A stretch of DNA of 64,000 nt from Lactobacillus crispatus (GTDB lineage Bacteria; Bacillota; Bacilli; Lactobacillales; Lactobacillaceae), in NCBI RefSeq assembly GCF_018987235.1, contig NZ_CP072197.1:1426001-1490000 (forward strand), written 5' to 3'. A model generated the notes under the pieces. It ran no database searches, was not told the origin of the DNA, and worked only from the letters and a program-made list of their open reading frames with translations. This document shows positions 40,231 to 49,871 of this stretch, in pieces (position 1 is the first letter of the stretch; each line of letters starts with the position of its first letter). The position numbers and the translations under genes were made by a program.

Positions 40231-41583
40231 ATGAGTTTTAAATCAGGAATTGCTAAAGTTGCCGGTAAATCAAGCTATTGGTTTTTGCATAATGCCCTTA
40301 AGGGCGGCACCAGTTTCCCAGGCAAATTAGCAATGAAAATTGATCCAGAAGTTTTAAATTCTTTAGCCAAAGGCTATGAAACTGTTATTGTCACGGGAAC
40401 TAATGGTAAGACAATGACTACTGCTTTGATTGTTGAAGCTTTAAAGAAAAAGTATGGTGATGTGTTAACTAATCCATCTGGTTCCAACATGCAACAAGGA
40501 ATCGTGACCGCTTTTTTGGCTCACAAGCACAAGAGAGTTAAAAGAAAAATCGCTGTTCTAGAAGTTGATGAAGCAAATGTTAAAATGGTGACCAAATTAC
40601 TTCATCCTAGCGTCTTTGTATTAACCAACATTTTCCGTGATCAGATGGACCGTTATGGTGAAATCTATACCACTTATGACAAGATCGTTAATGGTATTAA
40701 ATTAGCACCTGACGCTACAATTATCGCTAACGGAGATGCAAGCATTTTTTCATCAGTTGAATTGCCTAATAAGAAAATTTTTTATGGCTTTAAACTTCCT
40801 GATGACAAACCTGAAAACGACTTCAAGGCTCCAGTCAATACCGATGGTGTTCTTTGTCCAAAATGCGACCACATTTTACATTATCATGAACGTATTTATG
40901 CCAACTTAGGTGACTTCTTCTGTCCTAACTGTGGCTACCACCGTCCTGATTTAACTTTTACAGTTAACAAGATTATTGATCAAACACCTAATAGCTCAAC
41001 GTTCCAAATGGGCAACAAGCAATATTCCATTAATATTGGTGGTACTTATAACATTTATAATGCCTTAGCCGCCTATTCTGTTGCACGCCACTTTGGATTA
41101 ACTGAAGCTGAAGTTGCTCAAGCTTTTGCAGAAAATAAACGGATCTTTGGTCGTCAAGAATTAATTCACTATGGCGATAAGGATATCGATTTAATTCTAG
41201 TTAAAAACCCAGTTGGTTTGGATGAAGTCTTGCACATGCTTAATACAGAAAAAGATGATTATTCACTAGTTGCCTTGCTTAATGCCAACCACGCTGATGG
41301 AATTGATACTTCTTGGATTTGGGATGCTGATTTTGAAGGATTAGACAAAGAAAAGATTAAAAAGATCCTCGTCGGTGGTCAACGCTGGCATGATATGGGC
41401 TTTAGACTTGAAATTGCTGGCTTTGATCCAGGACAAATGAGTACTAATCCAGATGATGATAGCCTAATTGAAGAAATTAAAAAACTGCCAACTAAGAAGG
41501 TCTATATTCTTTCAACTTATACTGCAATGCTTGCACTTAGAAAGAAGATGGCCGAAAAGAAAATCATTAAGGCTGGTATGTAA
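40231..41583 (+). CDS. murT: Lipid II isoglutaminyl synthase, Mur ligase subunit MurT
   Basis: 450 aa from the ATG at 40231 (GTGAGGG 7 nt upstream). Mur ligase P-loop TGTNGKTMTTAL at about 55-66, then a MurT-specific zinc ribbon insertion with CPKCDH and CPNCGYHRPD, and a C-terminal DUF1727 region (NPVGLDEVL). With GatD it amidates D-Glu of the stem peptide of lipid II. The usual partner gatD is not next to it: a terminator and two tRNA genes follow instead. Confidence 0.88.
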   Translation: MSFKSGIAKVAGKSSYWFLHNALKGGTSFPGKLAMKIDPEVLNSLAKGYETVIVTGTNGKTMTTALIVEALKKKYGDVLTNPSGSNMQQGIVTAFLAHKHKRVKRKIAVLEVDEANVKMVTKLLHPSVFVLTNIFRDQMDRYGEIYTTYDKIVNGIKLAPDATIIANGDASIFSSVELPNKKIFYGFKLPDDKPENDFKAPVNTDGVLCPKCDHILHYHERIYANLGDFFCPNCGYHRPDLTFTVNKIIDQTPNSSTFQMGNKQYSINIGGTYNIYNALAAYSVARHFGLTEAEVAQAFAENKRIFGRQELIHYGDKDIDLILVKNPVGLDEVLHMLNTEKDDYSLVALLNANHADGIDTSWIWDADFEGLDKEKIKKILVGGQRWHDMGFRLEIAGFDPGQMSTNPDDDSLIEEIKKLPTKKVYILSTYTAMLALRKKMAEKKIIKAGM

Positions 41584-41589
41584 ATAGAA

Positions 41590-41615
41590 AGGATTCCCGC
41601 GGGAATCCTTTTTTG
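41590..41615 (+). terminator. Terminator after murT
   Basis: AAGGATTCCCGCGGGAATCCTTTTTT: a self-complementary stem and T-run. Confidence 0.88.
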
Positions 41616-41620
41616 TGTAC

Positions 41621-41650
41621 AAAAAAAGCTGTAGCTCTAATGCTACAGCC
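41621..41650 (-). terminator. Terminator of the tRNA pair
   Basis: GCTGTAGC attaga GCTACAGC followed by TTTTTTT on the minus strand. Confidence 0.85.
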
Positions 41651-41660
41651 TTTCTAATTA

Positions 41661-41733
41661 TTGGGATATTGGGGCTCGAACCCAAACATCCAGGAACCAG
41701 AATCCTGTGCCTTACCAATTTGGCTATATCCCA
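41661..41733 (-). tRNA. tRNA-Gln (anticodon CTG)
   Basis: Minus strand begins TGGGATATAGCCAAATTGG. Acceptor stem TGGGATA/TATCCCA, D arm AGCCAAATTGGTAAGGC, anticodon stem CAGGA/TCCTG with loop TTCTGGT, hence CTG, and T arm with GGTTCGAGCC. No encoded CCA. The common Gln tRNA of lactobacilli reads CAA with TTG, so this is the second isoacceptor. Confidence 0.88.
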
Positions 41734-41738
41734 GTAAA

Positions 41739-41810
41739 TCACCCGTACGAGAATTGAACTCATAACTCCACCTTGAGAGGGTAGCGTCTTAACCATTTGA
41801 CCAACGGGCG
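41739..41810 (-). tRNA. tRNA-Glu-like (anticodon CTC)
   Basis: Minus strand begins CGCCCGTTGGTCAAATGG. Acceptor CGCCCGT/ACGGGTG with one G-T pair, D arm GTC...GAC, anticodon stem CTACC/GGTGG with loop CTCTCAA, hence CTC, T arm ATGAG-TTCAATT-CTCGT. Body resembles tRNA-Glu. The C1-G72 end and several G-T pairs are unusual, so reduced function is possible. Five bases separate it from tRNA-Gln; one transcript. Confidence 0.78.
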
Positions 41811-41891
41811 AATCAACATTTATAATTATGCTTTTTTCTTCTATGCTTGTCAAGTAATTTTGACTATAATAATGCTAATGGATGGTGAAAC

Positions 41892-42902
41892 ATGATCGAC
41901 TTTAATAAAACACAGCATTTAATTGAATCAATGGTTTTTGAACGCGTTGTTCCAGGCGTCAATTACACTTTTATCAAAAATAAGCAAATTTTTACATCAA
42001 CTACTGGTTTTGCTAGTATCTACCCAGAAGTTACTCAGCTGAGCCCTTTTGCAGAATACGACCTAGCTAGTTTGACTAAGGTTTTAGCAACAGAAAATGT
42101 CTTGCTTAAGCTTTATGACCAAGGCAAACTTAACTTTACTGAGCCCTTGCAGCAATTTATTCCTGAATTTAAAGACCCGCGTGTACGCCTTTATCACTTG
42201 CTAACCCATACTAGTGGCATTCGTGGCTGGATCCCCCACCGCGACAAACTAGATCATGATGCCTTACTACAAGCAATTATCAATCTGCCAGTAACTGACG
42301 AATTTGAACACAAGATGCGGTATGCCGATACAAACTTTATCTTACTTGGATTAGTTATTAAAAAGATTTTTGGTAAACCTGTCCAAGAAGTAGTCACAGA
42401 GCAAGTCCTCAATCAAATGCCGCTTGAAAATACTACTTTTTCACCACAAAAGGATGATTGCGTGCCTACTGCCCTAGTTGATGGCCATGTCTTGCAAGGT
42501 ATTCCACATGATCCTAAAGCTAGACAACTTGGAATAGATTGCGGTTCTGCTGGCTTATTTTCCAATCTTCAAGACTTAGTTACCTTCGCCCAAGGTTATT
42601 TAGGACTAAAGGATGTTTTACCTTATAGTCAAAAGACTGTCAGCCAGCTATTTGATAATAAAAATCCCCAAGGCATAAAACCACGCTCTTGGGGATGGGA
42701 CCTTCGGTTTGATCCAAAGCAAAATTATCCGATCATTTTGCACACGGGTTTTACTGGTACTTTAATTATTCTTGATCGCATCAAACGCTCTGGTCTAATT
42801 TTATTGACCAATCGAGTTCATCCGACTGGACACAACACTGTTTTCTTAGCTATGCGCGAAAAAATTATCCGTAGTTTTATCAACGAAAACGCCAAAATAT
42901 AA
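41892..42902 (+). CDS. Serine hydrolase, beta-lactamase (class C)/AmpC-like family
   Basis: 336 aa. The SxxK motif is in EYDLASLTKVLAT (Ser about 54), the second motif Tyr-x-Asn-like is RYADTNFILLG, and the third is in LHTGFTGT. No signal peptide, so cytoplasmic. Members are peptidases or esterases on wall peptides or other amides; the substrate is not predictable. Its promoter region is shared with the divergent tRNA pair. Confidence 0.82.
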   Translation: MIDFNKTQHLIESMVFERVVPGVNYTFIKNKQIFTSTTGFASIYPEVTQLSPFAEYDLASLTKVLATENVLLKLYDQGKLNFTEPLQQFIPEFKDPRVRLYHLLTHTSGIRGWIPHRDKLDHDALLQAIINLPVTDEFEHKMRYADTNFILLGLVIKKIFGKPVQEVVTEQVLNQMPLENTTFSPQKDDCVPTALVDGHVLQGIPHDPKARQLGIDCGSAGLFSNLQDLVTFAQGYLGLKDVLPYSQKTVSQLFDNKNPQGIKPRSWGWDLRFDPKQNYPIILHTGFTGTLIILDRIKRSGLILLTNRVHPTGHNTVFLAMREKIIRSFINENAKI

Positions 42903-42907
42903 TTTAT

Positions 42908-42942
42908 AGAAAAAAGACGGCTGTGTGTCAGTCGTCTTTTTA
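42908..42942 (+). terminator. Terminator after the serine hydrolase gene
   Basis: AAAGACGGCTG / CAGTCGTCTTT stem with T-run; A-run on the other side may serve the convergent MFS gene. Confidence 0.82.
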
Positions 42943-43010
42943 TCTCTCACTAAATTTCATCATCCGTCTAGTATTATAACTTATTTTAACGCTAATGTAC
43001 TAGTCAAATA

Positions 43011-44384
43011 TTATTTTTCTGCTTTAAACATTTTCCAGTAGCTAATTAAAATGATCAATGCCATTAACAAGGTAAAGTAAAAGGCCGCCTGACTACCTTG
43101 AGCTGTCGCTAGTGCGTAGGACGTTGCACCCTTTTTCTGCCAGATCGACATAATTGCTGCTAAGATAGTCGTTCCTACAGAACCGGCTAATTGCTGGCTA
43201 GTCTGACAAACTGCAGTTGCATCGGCGCGCAATGCTCCTTTTTCCACCTTTAAAGCTTCAGCTAGCGTGTTAGAAAATGACATTCTGTGTCCTAACATCA
43301 TGATGCCATAAATAATAATGATCATCATCACAGTCAAATTTAAGCCAAAAATAGCAAATAACAAGCAGCTGATCGCCATTAAGAAGCCACCTAAATAAAG
43401 TGGCAATTTAGCTCCTTTTTTATCATATAGGCTACCAAAATATGGATTGAGTAGCCCTGCAATAATACTACCTGGTAGCAAAATCAAACCACCAACTAAA
43501 GATGTTTGCTTTCCGACAATTTGGATGTAGTTAGGCAATACAAAACTGATACCAATATTATTAAATTGCAATAAAAAGTAAGCTAACGCACCATAAACAA
43601 ACGCTTTTTGCTTAAATACGGCTAGATCTAACAATTTCTTGGATGATTTTTTAGATAATCTAACAAATAGCCAAATTAAAATTGCAGTCACAATTAATAA
43701 AATCCACATTAAAGGATTAACAAATCCATTACTAATTTGATTTACGCCTAATGTCAAAGTAATAAATGCTATAGCTAAAACGATAAATGATAGCCAATCA
43801 AAACTATTTTTAGTTTGTTCATGATACTTACCGACTACAAATAGCCCGGCAACAAAAACAATGATCGCAAAAATTGTAACAAAACCAAAAATCCAGCGCC
43901 AGTTAAGATAAAAAGTAGTGATACCGCCAAATGCTGGTCCTAAAGTCGGTGCCATAGCTACTACTAAGCCGGCGATTCCCATGTAAACGCCCCATTTTTC
44001 GCGAGGCATAACTTCGGTTACTAAGTTAAACATCAACGGTGTACTTAATCCTGCACCTAGAGCTGAAATCAGCCGACCTAACAGTAAAATAGGAAAATTA
44101 GGTGCTACAGCACTAATTACGCTTCCAATCATAAAACCAACGCAAGCAACAATAAACAATTGCCGCGCAGTAAAACGTTCATTCAAATATGAAGAACAAA
44201 TCATAATAATCGCAATCGCCAATAAATATCCTGTTGTCGTCCATTGAATTATATCCAAACCGACACCAAATTGCTTCATCATCGTAGGAAAAGTGACGTT
44301 TAAACTAGTTTCCGTCAAAATTCCGACAAATGACATAAATGCAGCTGATAATACTGCTAAAACATTTTTAGTATTCTCTTTCAC
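43011..44384 (-). CDS. MFS drug-type exporter, DHA2 (EmrB/QacA) family
   Basis: 457 aa with about 12-14 membrane helices. N-terminal helix 1 contains SFVGILTETSLNVTFPTMMK, the DHA2 motif C region is around LGRLISALGAGLSTPLMFNL and the antiporter region GLVVAMAPTLGPAFGG. Proton-driven efflux of drugs is the family role; substrate unknown. Directly after pgi but separated by a terminator. Confidence 0.85.
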   Translation of the reverse strand: MKENTKNVLAVLSAAFMSFVGILTETSLNVTFPTMMKQFGVGLDIIQWTTTGYLLAIAIIMICSSYLNERFTARQLFIVACVGFMIGSVISAVAPNFPILLLGRLISALGAGLSTPLMFNLVTEVMPREKWGVYMGIAGLVVAMAPTLGPAFGGITTFYLNWRWIFGFVTIFAIIVFVAGLFVVGKYHEQTKNSFDWLSFIVLAIAFITLTLGVNQISNGFVNPLMWILLIVTAILIWLFVRLSKKSSKKLLDLAVFKQKAFVYGALAYFLLQFNNIGISFVLPNYIQIVGKQTSLVGGLILLPGSIIAGLLNPYFGSLYDKKGAKLPLYLGGFLMAISCLLFAIFGLNLTVMMIIIIYGIMMLGHRMSFSNTLAEALKVEKGALRADATAVCQTSQQLAGSVGTTILAAIMSIWQKKGATSYALATAQGSQAAFYFTLLMALIILISYWKMFKAEK

Positions 44385-44401
44385 ACAAAAATCCTTTCCA
44401 C

Positions 44402-44447
44402 AAAAAAAGAAAGAGCAAAAAACCTTTGTTTCCTACTCTTTCTTTAA
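44402..44447 (-). terminator. Terminator after pgi
   Basis: GAAAGAG ... CTCTTTC stem followed by TTTTTTT on the minus strand. Confidence 0.7.
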
Positions 44448-44502
44448 TTAGCACAGCTAATTATATTAATACGCATACTATCAAATATGCTGAGTATTTT
44501 TA

Positions 44503-45840
44503 TTAAAGACGCTTAGTTAAATCGTCGTGTAAATCTTCGTAACCTGGTTTGTTAAGAAGACCAAACATGTTACGTTTGTATTCTTCAACACCTGGTTGGT
44601 TGAATGGGTTAATGCCATTCAAGTAACCTGAAATAGCAATAGCTAATTCAAAGAAGTAAATCATGTAACCTAAAGTGTGTTCAGATTGATCTGGAATGTT
44701 AACAGTCATAACTGGAACACCACCATCAGTGTGAGCCAAAACAACACCTTCATAAGCACGATCGTTTACGTAGTTCAAGCTCTTACCTTCCAAGAAGTTA
44801 AGTTGGTCAAGGTTCTTTTCATCGCCTGGGATCTTAACATCATGACGTGGATTTTCAACACGGATAACAGTTTCGAATAAGTTACGTAAACCTTCTTGAA
44901 TGTATTGACCAAGTGAGTGAAGGTCAGTAGTGAAGTTAGCGCTTGATGGCCAGATACCCTTGTTGTCTTTACCTTCTGATTCACCCATCAATTGTTTGCA
45001 CCATTCACCAAACATTCTAAGACTTGGTTCATAGTTTTCAACAATTTCAGTAGTGTAACCCTTACGGTAAAGGATGTTACGAAGTGCTGCGTATTGGTAT
45101 GGAGTTGCCTTTGACAAATCAGTGTCAGTGTAATCAGCACGAGCGTCTGCTGCACCCTTCATCAATTCATCAATATCAGCACCAGCTGCAGCAATTGGAA
45201 GTAAACCAACAGCAGTAAGAACACTGTAACGACCACCAATGTCATCTGGAACTACAAATTCTTCATAACCTTCAGCATCAGCTTCAGTCTTTAAAGCACC
45301 CTTTTGACGGTCAGTAGTTGCGTAAATTCTCTTAGCAGCTTCTTCTTTACCGTACTTCTTAATTAACTTATCTTTAAAGATTCTAAATGCTACTGATGGT
45401 TCAGTAGTAGTACCTGACTTAGAAATTACGTTAATGCTGAAGTCCTTGTCGCCTAACCATTCAATTAAGTCGTAAAGGTATGAACCTGAAAGTGAGTTAC
45501 CACAGAAGACAACAGTTGGCATATCGCTGTCAGCCTTACCATAGAAGTTACTGTTCAAGAATTCAATTGCAGCTTGTGCACCAAGGTATGAACCACCAAT
45601 ACCGATACAAATTAAAACATCTGAATCGTTTTGAATCTTCTTGGCAGCCTTCTTAATACGAGCGAATTCATCCTTGTCATAATCTACTGGCAAGTCAAGC
45701 CAACCACGGAAATCGTTACCAGCACCGGTACCTTCACGGAGTTCAGTGTTAGCAGCATTTACCATAACTTGCATTTCACTTAATTCATTTTCGTGAACAA
45801 ATGGAGTTAATTTACTACTATCAAATTTAATTAAACTCAT
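44503..45840 (-). CDS. pgi: Glucose-6-phosphate isomerase
   Basis: 445 aa; interconverts glucose-6-P and fructose-6-P. Motifs: [35 protein letters not shown] (sugar phosphate loop), [19 protein letters not shown] with the family signature, and the C-terminal signature with [11 protein letters not shown]. Length is typical of the Firmicutes form. Confidence 0.96.
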   Translation of the reverse strand: MSLIKFDSSKLTPFVHENELSEMQVMVNAANTELREGTGAGNDFRGWLDLPVDYDKDEFARIKKAAKKIQNDSDVLICIGIGGSYLGAQAAIEFLNSNFYGKADSDMPTVVFCGNSLSGSYLYDLIEWLGDKDFSINVISKSGTTTEPSVAFRIFKDKLIKKYGKEEAAKRIYATTDRQKGALKTEADAEGYEEFVVPDDIGGRYSVLTAVGLLPIAAAGADIDELMKGAADARADYTDTDLSKATPYQYAALRNILYRKGYTTEIVENYEPSLRMFGEWCKQLMGESEGKDNKGIWPSSANFTTDLHSLGQYIQEGLRNLFETVIRVENPRHDVKIPGDEKNLDQLNFLEGKSLNYVNDRAYEGVVLAHTDGGVPVMTVNIPDQSEHTLGYMIYFFELAIAISGYLNGINPFNQPGVEEYKRNMFGLLNKPGYEDLHDDLTKRL

Positions 45841-45904
45841 AAATCTGCTTCCTAACTAAATAAAATATTTTTCACAAACCTATTTTAACAATCTTGATTT
45901 ATAA

Positions 45905-45912
45905 ATACCAGT
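45905..45912. repeat. 8-bp target duplication of IS982 copy 1 (left)
   Basis: ATACCAGT, repeated exactly at 46878-46885 on the other side of the element. Confidence 0.85.
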
Positions 45913-46877
45913 ACGCGTGGTGCTAGTTAAATCTTTCTAGACAATAAGCCAAATTATAAGCTAAAATTGCAATTTCCAACCGGCTTTGAAAGCCTATCAG
46001 ACTACGTGCTCGATTGTTCTCGGCATTGTAATAGGTCAGAAGCGAAAAGTCGCTTTCAATTGTTCTGCGAATAGCCATCAATTGATGATCATTGTGCTTT
46101 TTAGCTCCTGTCATATTTTTACGATATGGTGTCCAAAGTTCATAACCCATTTGTTTTAGCTGTTGATGCAGTTCTTTGCCTAAATAGCCTTCGTCGCCAA
46201 GAAGATAGTAATTAGATGGATGTGCATTTTCCATCAGTTCAACTGTCTCCTTGGCATCATGAACTGATGCTTTTGTTACGACATAATCAAGAATGTAACC
46301 GTCATCGCTAACAATGGCATGAACTTTGAAACCATAGAAGTAAATTTTCTTGGTGGCCTTATAACCAATGTTGGCATAACCGCGAAAAATTTTAGCACGA
46401 TAGTTGCGAATTGGTTGGCAAACAGGTACCGGAAAGCTGTCAATGATCAAGAAATGTCCATTCAGGTCAACCTTTTTATTCATTTCTTGCCGTATCTGAT
46501 AAATCAATTGCAATAGCTGACGTGAACGCCGATTAAAACGTGAGTGTGATAAACAATTGAAACATTCACAGAATCTTCTTTGTGATTCAATTCCTGTCTT
46601 AGCTTGCCAGATAAGTAAAGCCAAAATCAGACTGTCCGTAGTTTTAATTTGATCAATATTTCGCCGATGAGTAAACTCAGCCGGTGCATACAAACGATAC
46701 CAGTGCCGACAAATTATCACTAAATCTTTAAAACTAACTTGTAAATGGTGGCTAAAACGCTTAAGCTTAAGGCAGTTCAATCAGATCAGACTCTTTTCTA
46801 TTATTACTATTTACAAGTCGAGTCTAACAAGATTGGACTTTTTTATTAACTAAAACGATTTAACTAGCACCACGCGT
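45913..46877 (-). mobile_element. IS982-family insertion sequence, copy 1
   Basis: 965 bp. Terminal inverted repeats ACGCGTGGTGCTAGTTAAAT at the left and its complement at the right, with an 8-bp target duplication ATACCAGT. Inserted between pgi and a VanZ-like gene. Confidence 0.9.
45923..46780 (-). CDS. IS982-family transposase, copy 1
   Basis: 285 aa, start TTG. The DDE core shows Asp in LIIDSFPVPVC, Asp in LLGDEGYLGKE and Glu in IRRTIESDFSLL, with YGFKVHAIVSDDG between. Differs from copy 2 by one residue (Ala versus Thr in AENNRxRSL). Intact. Confidence 0.92.
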   Translation of the reverse strand: MNCLKLKRFSHHLQVSFKDLVIICRHWYRLYAPAEFTHRRNIDQIKTTDSLILALLIWQAKTGIESQRRFCECFNCLSHSRFNRRSRQLLQLIYQIRQEMNKKVDLNGHFLIIDSFPVPVCQPIRNYRAKIFRGYANIGYKATKKIYFYGFKVHAIVSDDGYILDYVVTKASVHDAKETVELMENAHPSNYYLLGDEGYLGKELHQQLKQMGYELWTPYRKNMTGAKKHNDHQLMAIRRTIESDFSLLTYYNAENNRARSLIGFQSRLEIAILAYNLAYCLERFN

Positions 46878-46900
46878 ATACCAGTACATTATAAGCGCAT

Positions 46901-47503
46901 TCAGGCTTTTTTGACAATTTTAAAAATCACATAACCCAAAATTGCTCCACAAGTATTGAAGAAAACATCATCAATATCGCTAACCCCCGTCACCAGCAAA
47001 AACTGCAGAGTCTCAATTCCCACTGAAAACAGCATCCCCATCAGTACCGTCCTTAAAAACGTTGCTCTTTTTGAAAAAACAATGGGGAAAAAAATGCCAA
47101 ACGGCACAAAGCACAAGACATTGCCAAAAGAATTATAAAAGAAATCCAAATGACTGGGAGCATAGACTAATTTCCAAGTTTCCTTCATGAATACCAAGTT
47201 AATATCACTCAATGGCCTAGAGAAATTAAAGTCAAGCTGCCACGGAAAGTAGGTATTTCTAAAAGTTGTCAGCATCAAAACTAAGATTATGTAAAAAGAA
47301 AAGCCCCAAACGCTAGCTTCAGACCTAATTGATCTTCTGCGGCGCACCAAAAGAAGCCAAATTAAACGCAATACAGCAAAAATTAAAAAATAAAATATTG
47401 TTTTATCCAGCGCTAATAAGGTTAATTTAACTAATGCAAAGTGGTTAATATTAGTTGCATACTGTTTAGCTAAAAAACTATAAAGTGGGCCCAAAAATAG
47501 CAT
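46901..47503 (-). CDS. VanZ-like family membrane protein
   Basis: 200 aa from the ATG at 47503, which follows AAAGAGG; the longer frame lacks a site. Four or five membrane helices; the VanZ signature region is NSFGNVLCFVPFGIFFPIVF, then SVGIETLQFLLVTGVSDIDDVFFNTCGAILGY split across two helices. VanZ gives low-level teicoplanin resistance in enterococci; most members have no known role. Divergent from the LtaS-type gene. Confidence 0.82.
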   Translation of the reverse strand: MLFLGPLYSFLAKQYATNINHFALVKLTLLALDKTIFYFLIFAVLRLIWLLLVRRRRSIRSEASVWGFSFYIILVLMLTTFRNTYFPWQLDFNFSRPLSDINLVFMKETWKLVYAPSHLDFFYNSFGNVLCFVPFGIFFPIVFSKRATFLRTVLMGMLFSVGIETLQFLLVTGVSDIDDVFFNTCGAILGYVIFKIVKKA

Positions 47504-47645
47504 ACTTTGCCTCTTTCCAAAATATTCATTATAGATTATACCTATTTTCACGGCTGGAAAATCTTAAAAAAAAGATAACTCTTAGCAAATTATTGTTTTA
47601 AAAGAGGTGAACCATTAAAATTAAAAGATGTTAAAGGAGCATTAT

Positions 47646-49826
47646 ATGGAAAAAAAGAAAATTATCAGTTTTATTCAAACACGAACGGGCTTTTTAACCC
47701 TTTTAGTTGTTTGTTTCTGGCTGAAATATATTTTTGCAGCTTATTTTGATTTCAATTTAGGCTTGAGCGACCCGTATCAACATTTCATTATGTGGCTCAG
47801 TCCCGTAGGGTCCGCCATCATTTTAATCAGCTTCGGTTTTTATATTCCTAAACCGCTGATCTCTTACATCACAATGTTAATTTTAGACTTTGCCAATACG
47901 GCATTGCTTTTTGCAAATATTATCTACTATCGTCAATTTTCGGACTTTTTAACAATTAAAACGATGTCTAACGTTGGTAAAGTTTCGCAGGGTCTAGGTA
48001 AAAGTACCGTTGCCCTTCTGCATCCAACAGATATTATTATCTGGATTGATTTGATCGTTATTGTTACTTTACTGATCATTCATAAAATCAAAATTGATCA
48101 AAGATCTTACGGCTTATCCACCCCATTTGCGATTACCTCAGTAGGCGCATTTGTCCTAACCCTTAACATTTTTTTGGCAGAAACCTCTCGTCCGCGCTTA
48201 TTGCGCAACACTTTTGATCGCTCCTATGTCGTTAAATACCTTGGTATTGACACCTTTACCGCTTATGATTGCTTCAAGAGTGCGCAAAATGTTCAAGTCA
48301 CTAAAAATGCCAACGCTGCAGACTTGAACCAGATTTTAACTTTCACCAAAAAACAAAATGCTGCTCCATCTTCCTCATATTTTGGTATTGAGAAAAACCG
48401 CAATGTGATTATCATCCACTTAGAAAGTTTCCAGCAATTTTTAATTAATCTTAAGGTTAATGGCAAAGAAGTGACGCCGTTTCTAAATTCACTTTATCAA
48501 AATAAACATACGCTCAGCTTTAACAACTTCTACCACCAAGTTGGTCTAGGTAGAACCAGTGACGCGGAAAACATGCTAGAAACTAGTACTTACGGTATTC
48601 CCGACGGATCTTTATTCACTTCTTTAGGTTCGGAAAACACCTTTCAAGCTGCACCGCAAATTTTGCGTCAAGATGGCTATACTTCCGCTGTCTTTCACGG
48701 CAACGTCGGTAGTTTTTGGAATCGAAATGATGTTTATAAAAATATGGGCTATAATTATTTCTTTGATAAAAATTACTATAGCTCCCAAAGTAAAGATGCA
48801 AGCGGCTATGGGTTAAAAGATAAGCTGCTTTTTGCCGAAAGCGTTAAATATTTAGAGCAGATGCAGCAGCCTTTCTATGCTAAGTTCATTACGGTAACCA
48901 ACCACATTCCGTTTAACTTAGATAAAGAAGACAAGGACCCTAACTTTAAGACTACAAACACTGCCGACCAAACTATCAACAATTACTTTGAAACTGCCCA
49001 CTACCTAGATGAGGCATTGCGTGAATTTTTCCACTACTTGAAGTCTTCTGGTCTTTACAAAAACTCAATGGTAGTCATTTATGGTGATCACTATGGGTTA
49101 AGTAATTCTGAAAATGAAACCTTAGCACCAATTATTGGTGAAAGCTCTGACACGTGGAATACTTACAATAATGTTCAAATGCAGCGTGTTCCATTCATGA
49201 TTCATGCCAATAATTTGAAAGGAAAAATTAATCATGAAATTGCTGGTGAAATTGATGTCTTGCCAACACTGATGCATTTGCTCGGTATTAACAATAAAAA
49301 CTATGTCCAATTCGGTAGCGACATGCTTTCGCCTAAAAGACAAAATTGGATCGTCTTTCGTAATGGGACCATTGTCAGCTCCAGATATATCATAGTTGGT
49401 GCTAAAGGAATCAAAGGTACCGTTTATGACCGAGTTAGCGGTAAACAAATCATTAATTTTACTCCTCAAGAGAAAAAAGAAATCTCTGAGCTAGCACAAA
49501 AGGCCAAGGCATCATTACACTATTCTGACTTATTAAACAACCACAATTTGTTACGCTTCTACACCCCAACTGGCTTTGTCCCTGCTGATCCAACCCAATT
49601 TGATTATTCCGTCAATTATCAAAAAATGATCGCTATCAGAAATGAATTAGCTGGCAATTCCACCTCGCTTTATAGCAGACATCGCGGTACAACTACTAAT
49701 CTTTACCGTACTGATGCCGCTGAACTAAAAGATAAAAAACAAGAAATTACCCAAGTTCCTGACAGCGTTAAAAATATTAAAGAGAATACGAAAAACAAAA
49801 ACAGTTCAGAAAATACCAATAACTAA
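47646..49826 (+). CDS. LtaS-family glycerol phosphate lipoteichoic acid synthase-like protein
   Basis: 726 aa from the ATG at 47646 (AAAGGAG 6 nt upstream). Five membrane helices in the first 195 residues, then an extracellular sulfatase-fold domain: NVIIIHLESFQQF (metal Glu), VGLGRTSDAENML with the Thr equivalent to the LtaS nucleophile, VTNHIPF and VIYGDHYGLSN with metal ligands. It polymerises or primes glycerol-phosphate from phosphatidylglycerol. The C-terminal 130 residues are an Asn/Lys/Thr-rich tail. LtaS versus a paralogue such as YfnI or YqgS is not decided. Confidence 0.85.
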   Translation: MEKKKIISFIQTRTGFLTLLVVCFWLKYIFAAYFDFNLGLSDPYQHFIMWLSPVGSAIILISFGFYIPKPLISYITMLILDFANTALLFANIIYYRQFSDFLTIKTMSNVGKVSQGLGKSTVALLHPTDIIIWIDLIVIVTLLIIHKIKIDQRSYGLSTPFAITSVGAFVLTLNIFLAETSRPRLLRNTFDRSYVVKYLGIDTFTAYDCFKSAQNVQVTKNANAADLNQILTFTKKQNAAPSSSYFGIEKNRNVIIIHLESFQQFLINLKVNGKEVTPFLNSLYQNKHTLSFNNFYHQVGLGRTSDAENMLETSTYGIPDGSLFTSLGSENTFQAAPQILRQDGYTSAVFHGNVGSFWNRNDVYKNMGYNYFFDKNYYSSQSKDASGYGLKDKLLFAESVKYLEQMQQPFYAKFITVTNHIPFNLDKEDKDPNFKTTNTADQTINNYFETAHYLDEALREFFHYLKSSGLYKNSMVVIYGDHYGLSNSENETLAPIIGESSDTWNTYNNVQMQRVPFMIHANNLKGKINHEIAGEIDVLPTLMHLLGINNKNYVQFGSDMLSPKRQNWIVFRNGTIVSSRYIIVGAKGIKGTVYDRVSGKQIINFTPQEKKEISELAQKAKASLHYSDLLNNHNLLRFYTPTGFVPADPTQFDYSVNYQKMIAIRNELAGNSTSLYSRHRGTTTNLYRTDAAELKDKKQEITQVPDSVKNIKENTKNKNSSENTNN

Positions 49827-49871
49827 AAAGAACGCACAGACCTTTCAAAAAAACTGTGCGTTCTTTTTTTA
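49826..49871. terminator. Bidirectional terminator between LtaS-type and histidine kinase genes
   Basis: AAAAAGAACGCACAG / CTGTGCGTTCTTTTTT stem between convergent genes. Confidence 0.88.

Noticed and set aside
41512..41853. Minus-strand 113-codon open frame
   Set aside because: It spans both tRNA genes, their terminator and the end of murT, so it is not a protein gene.
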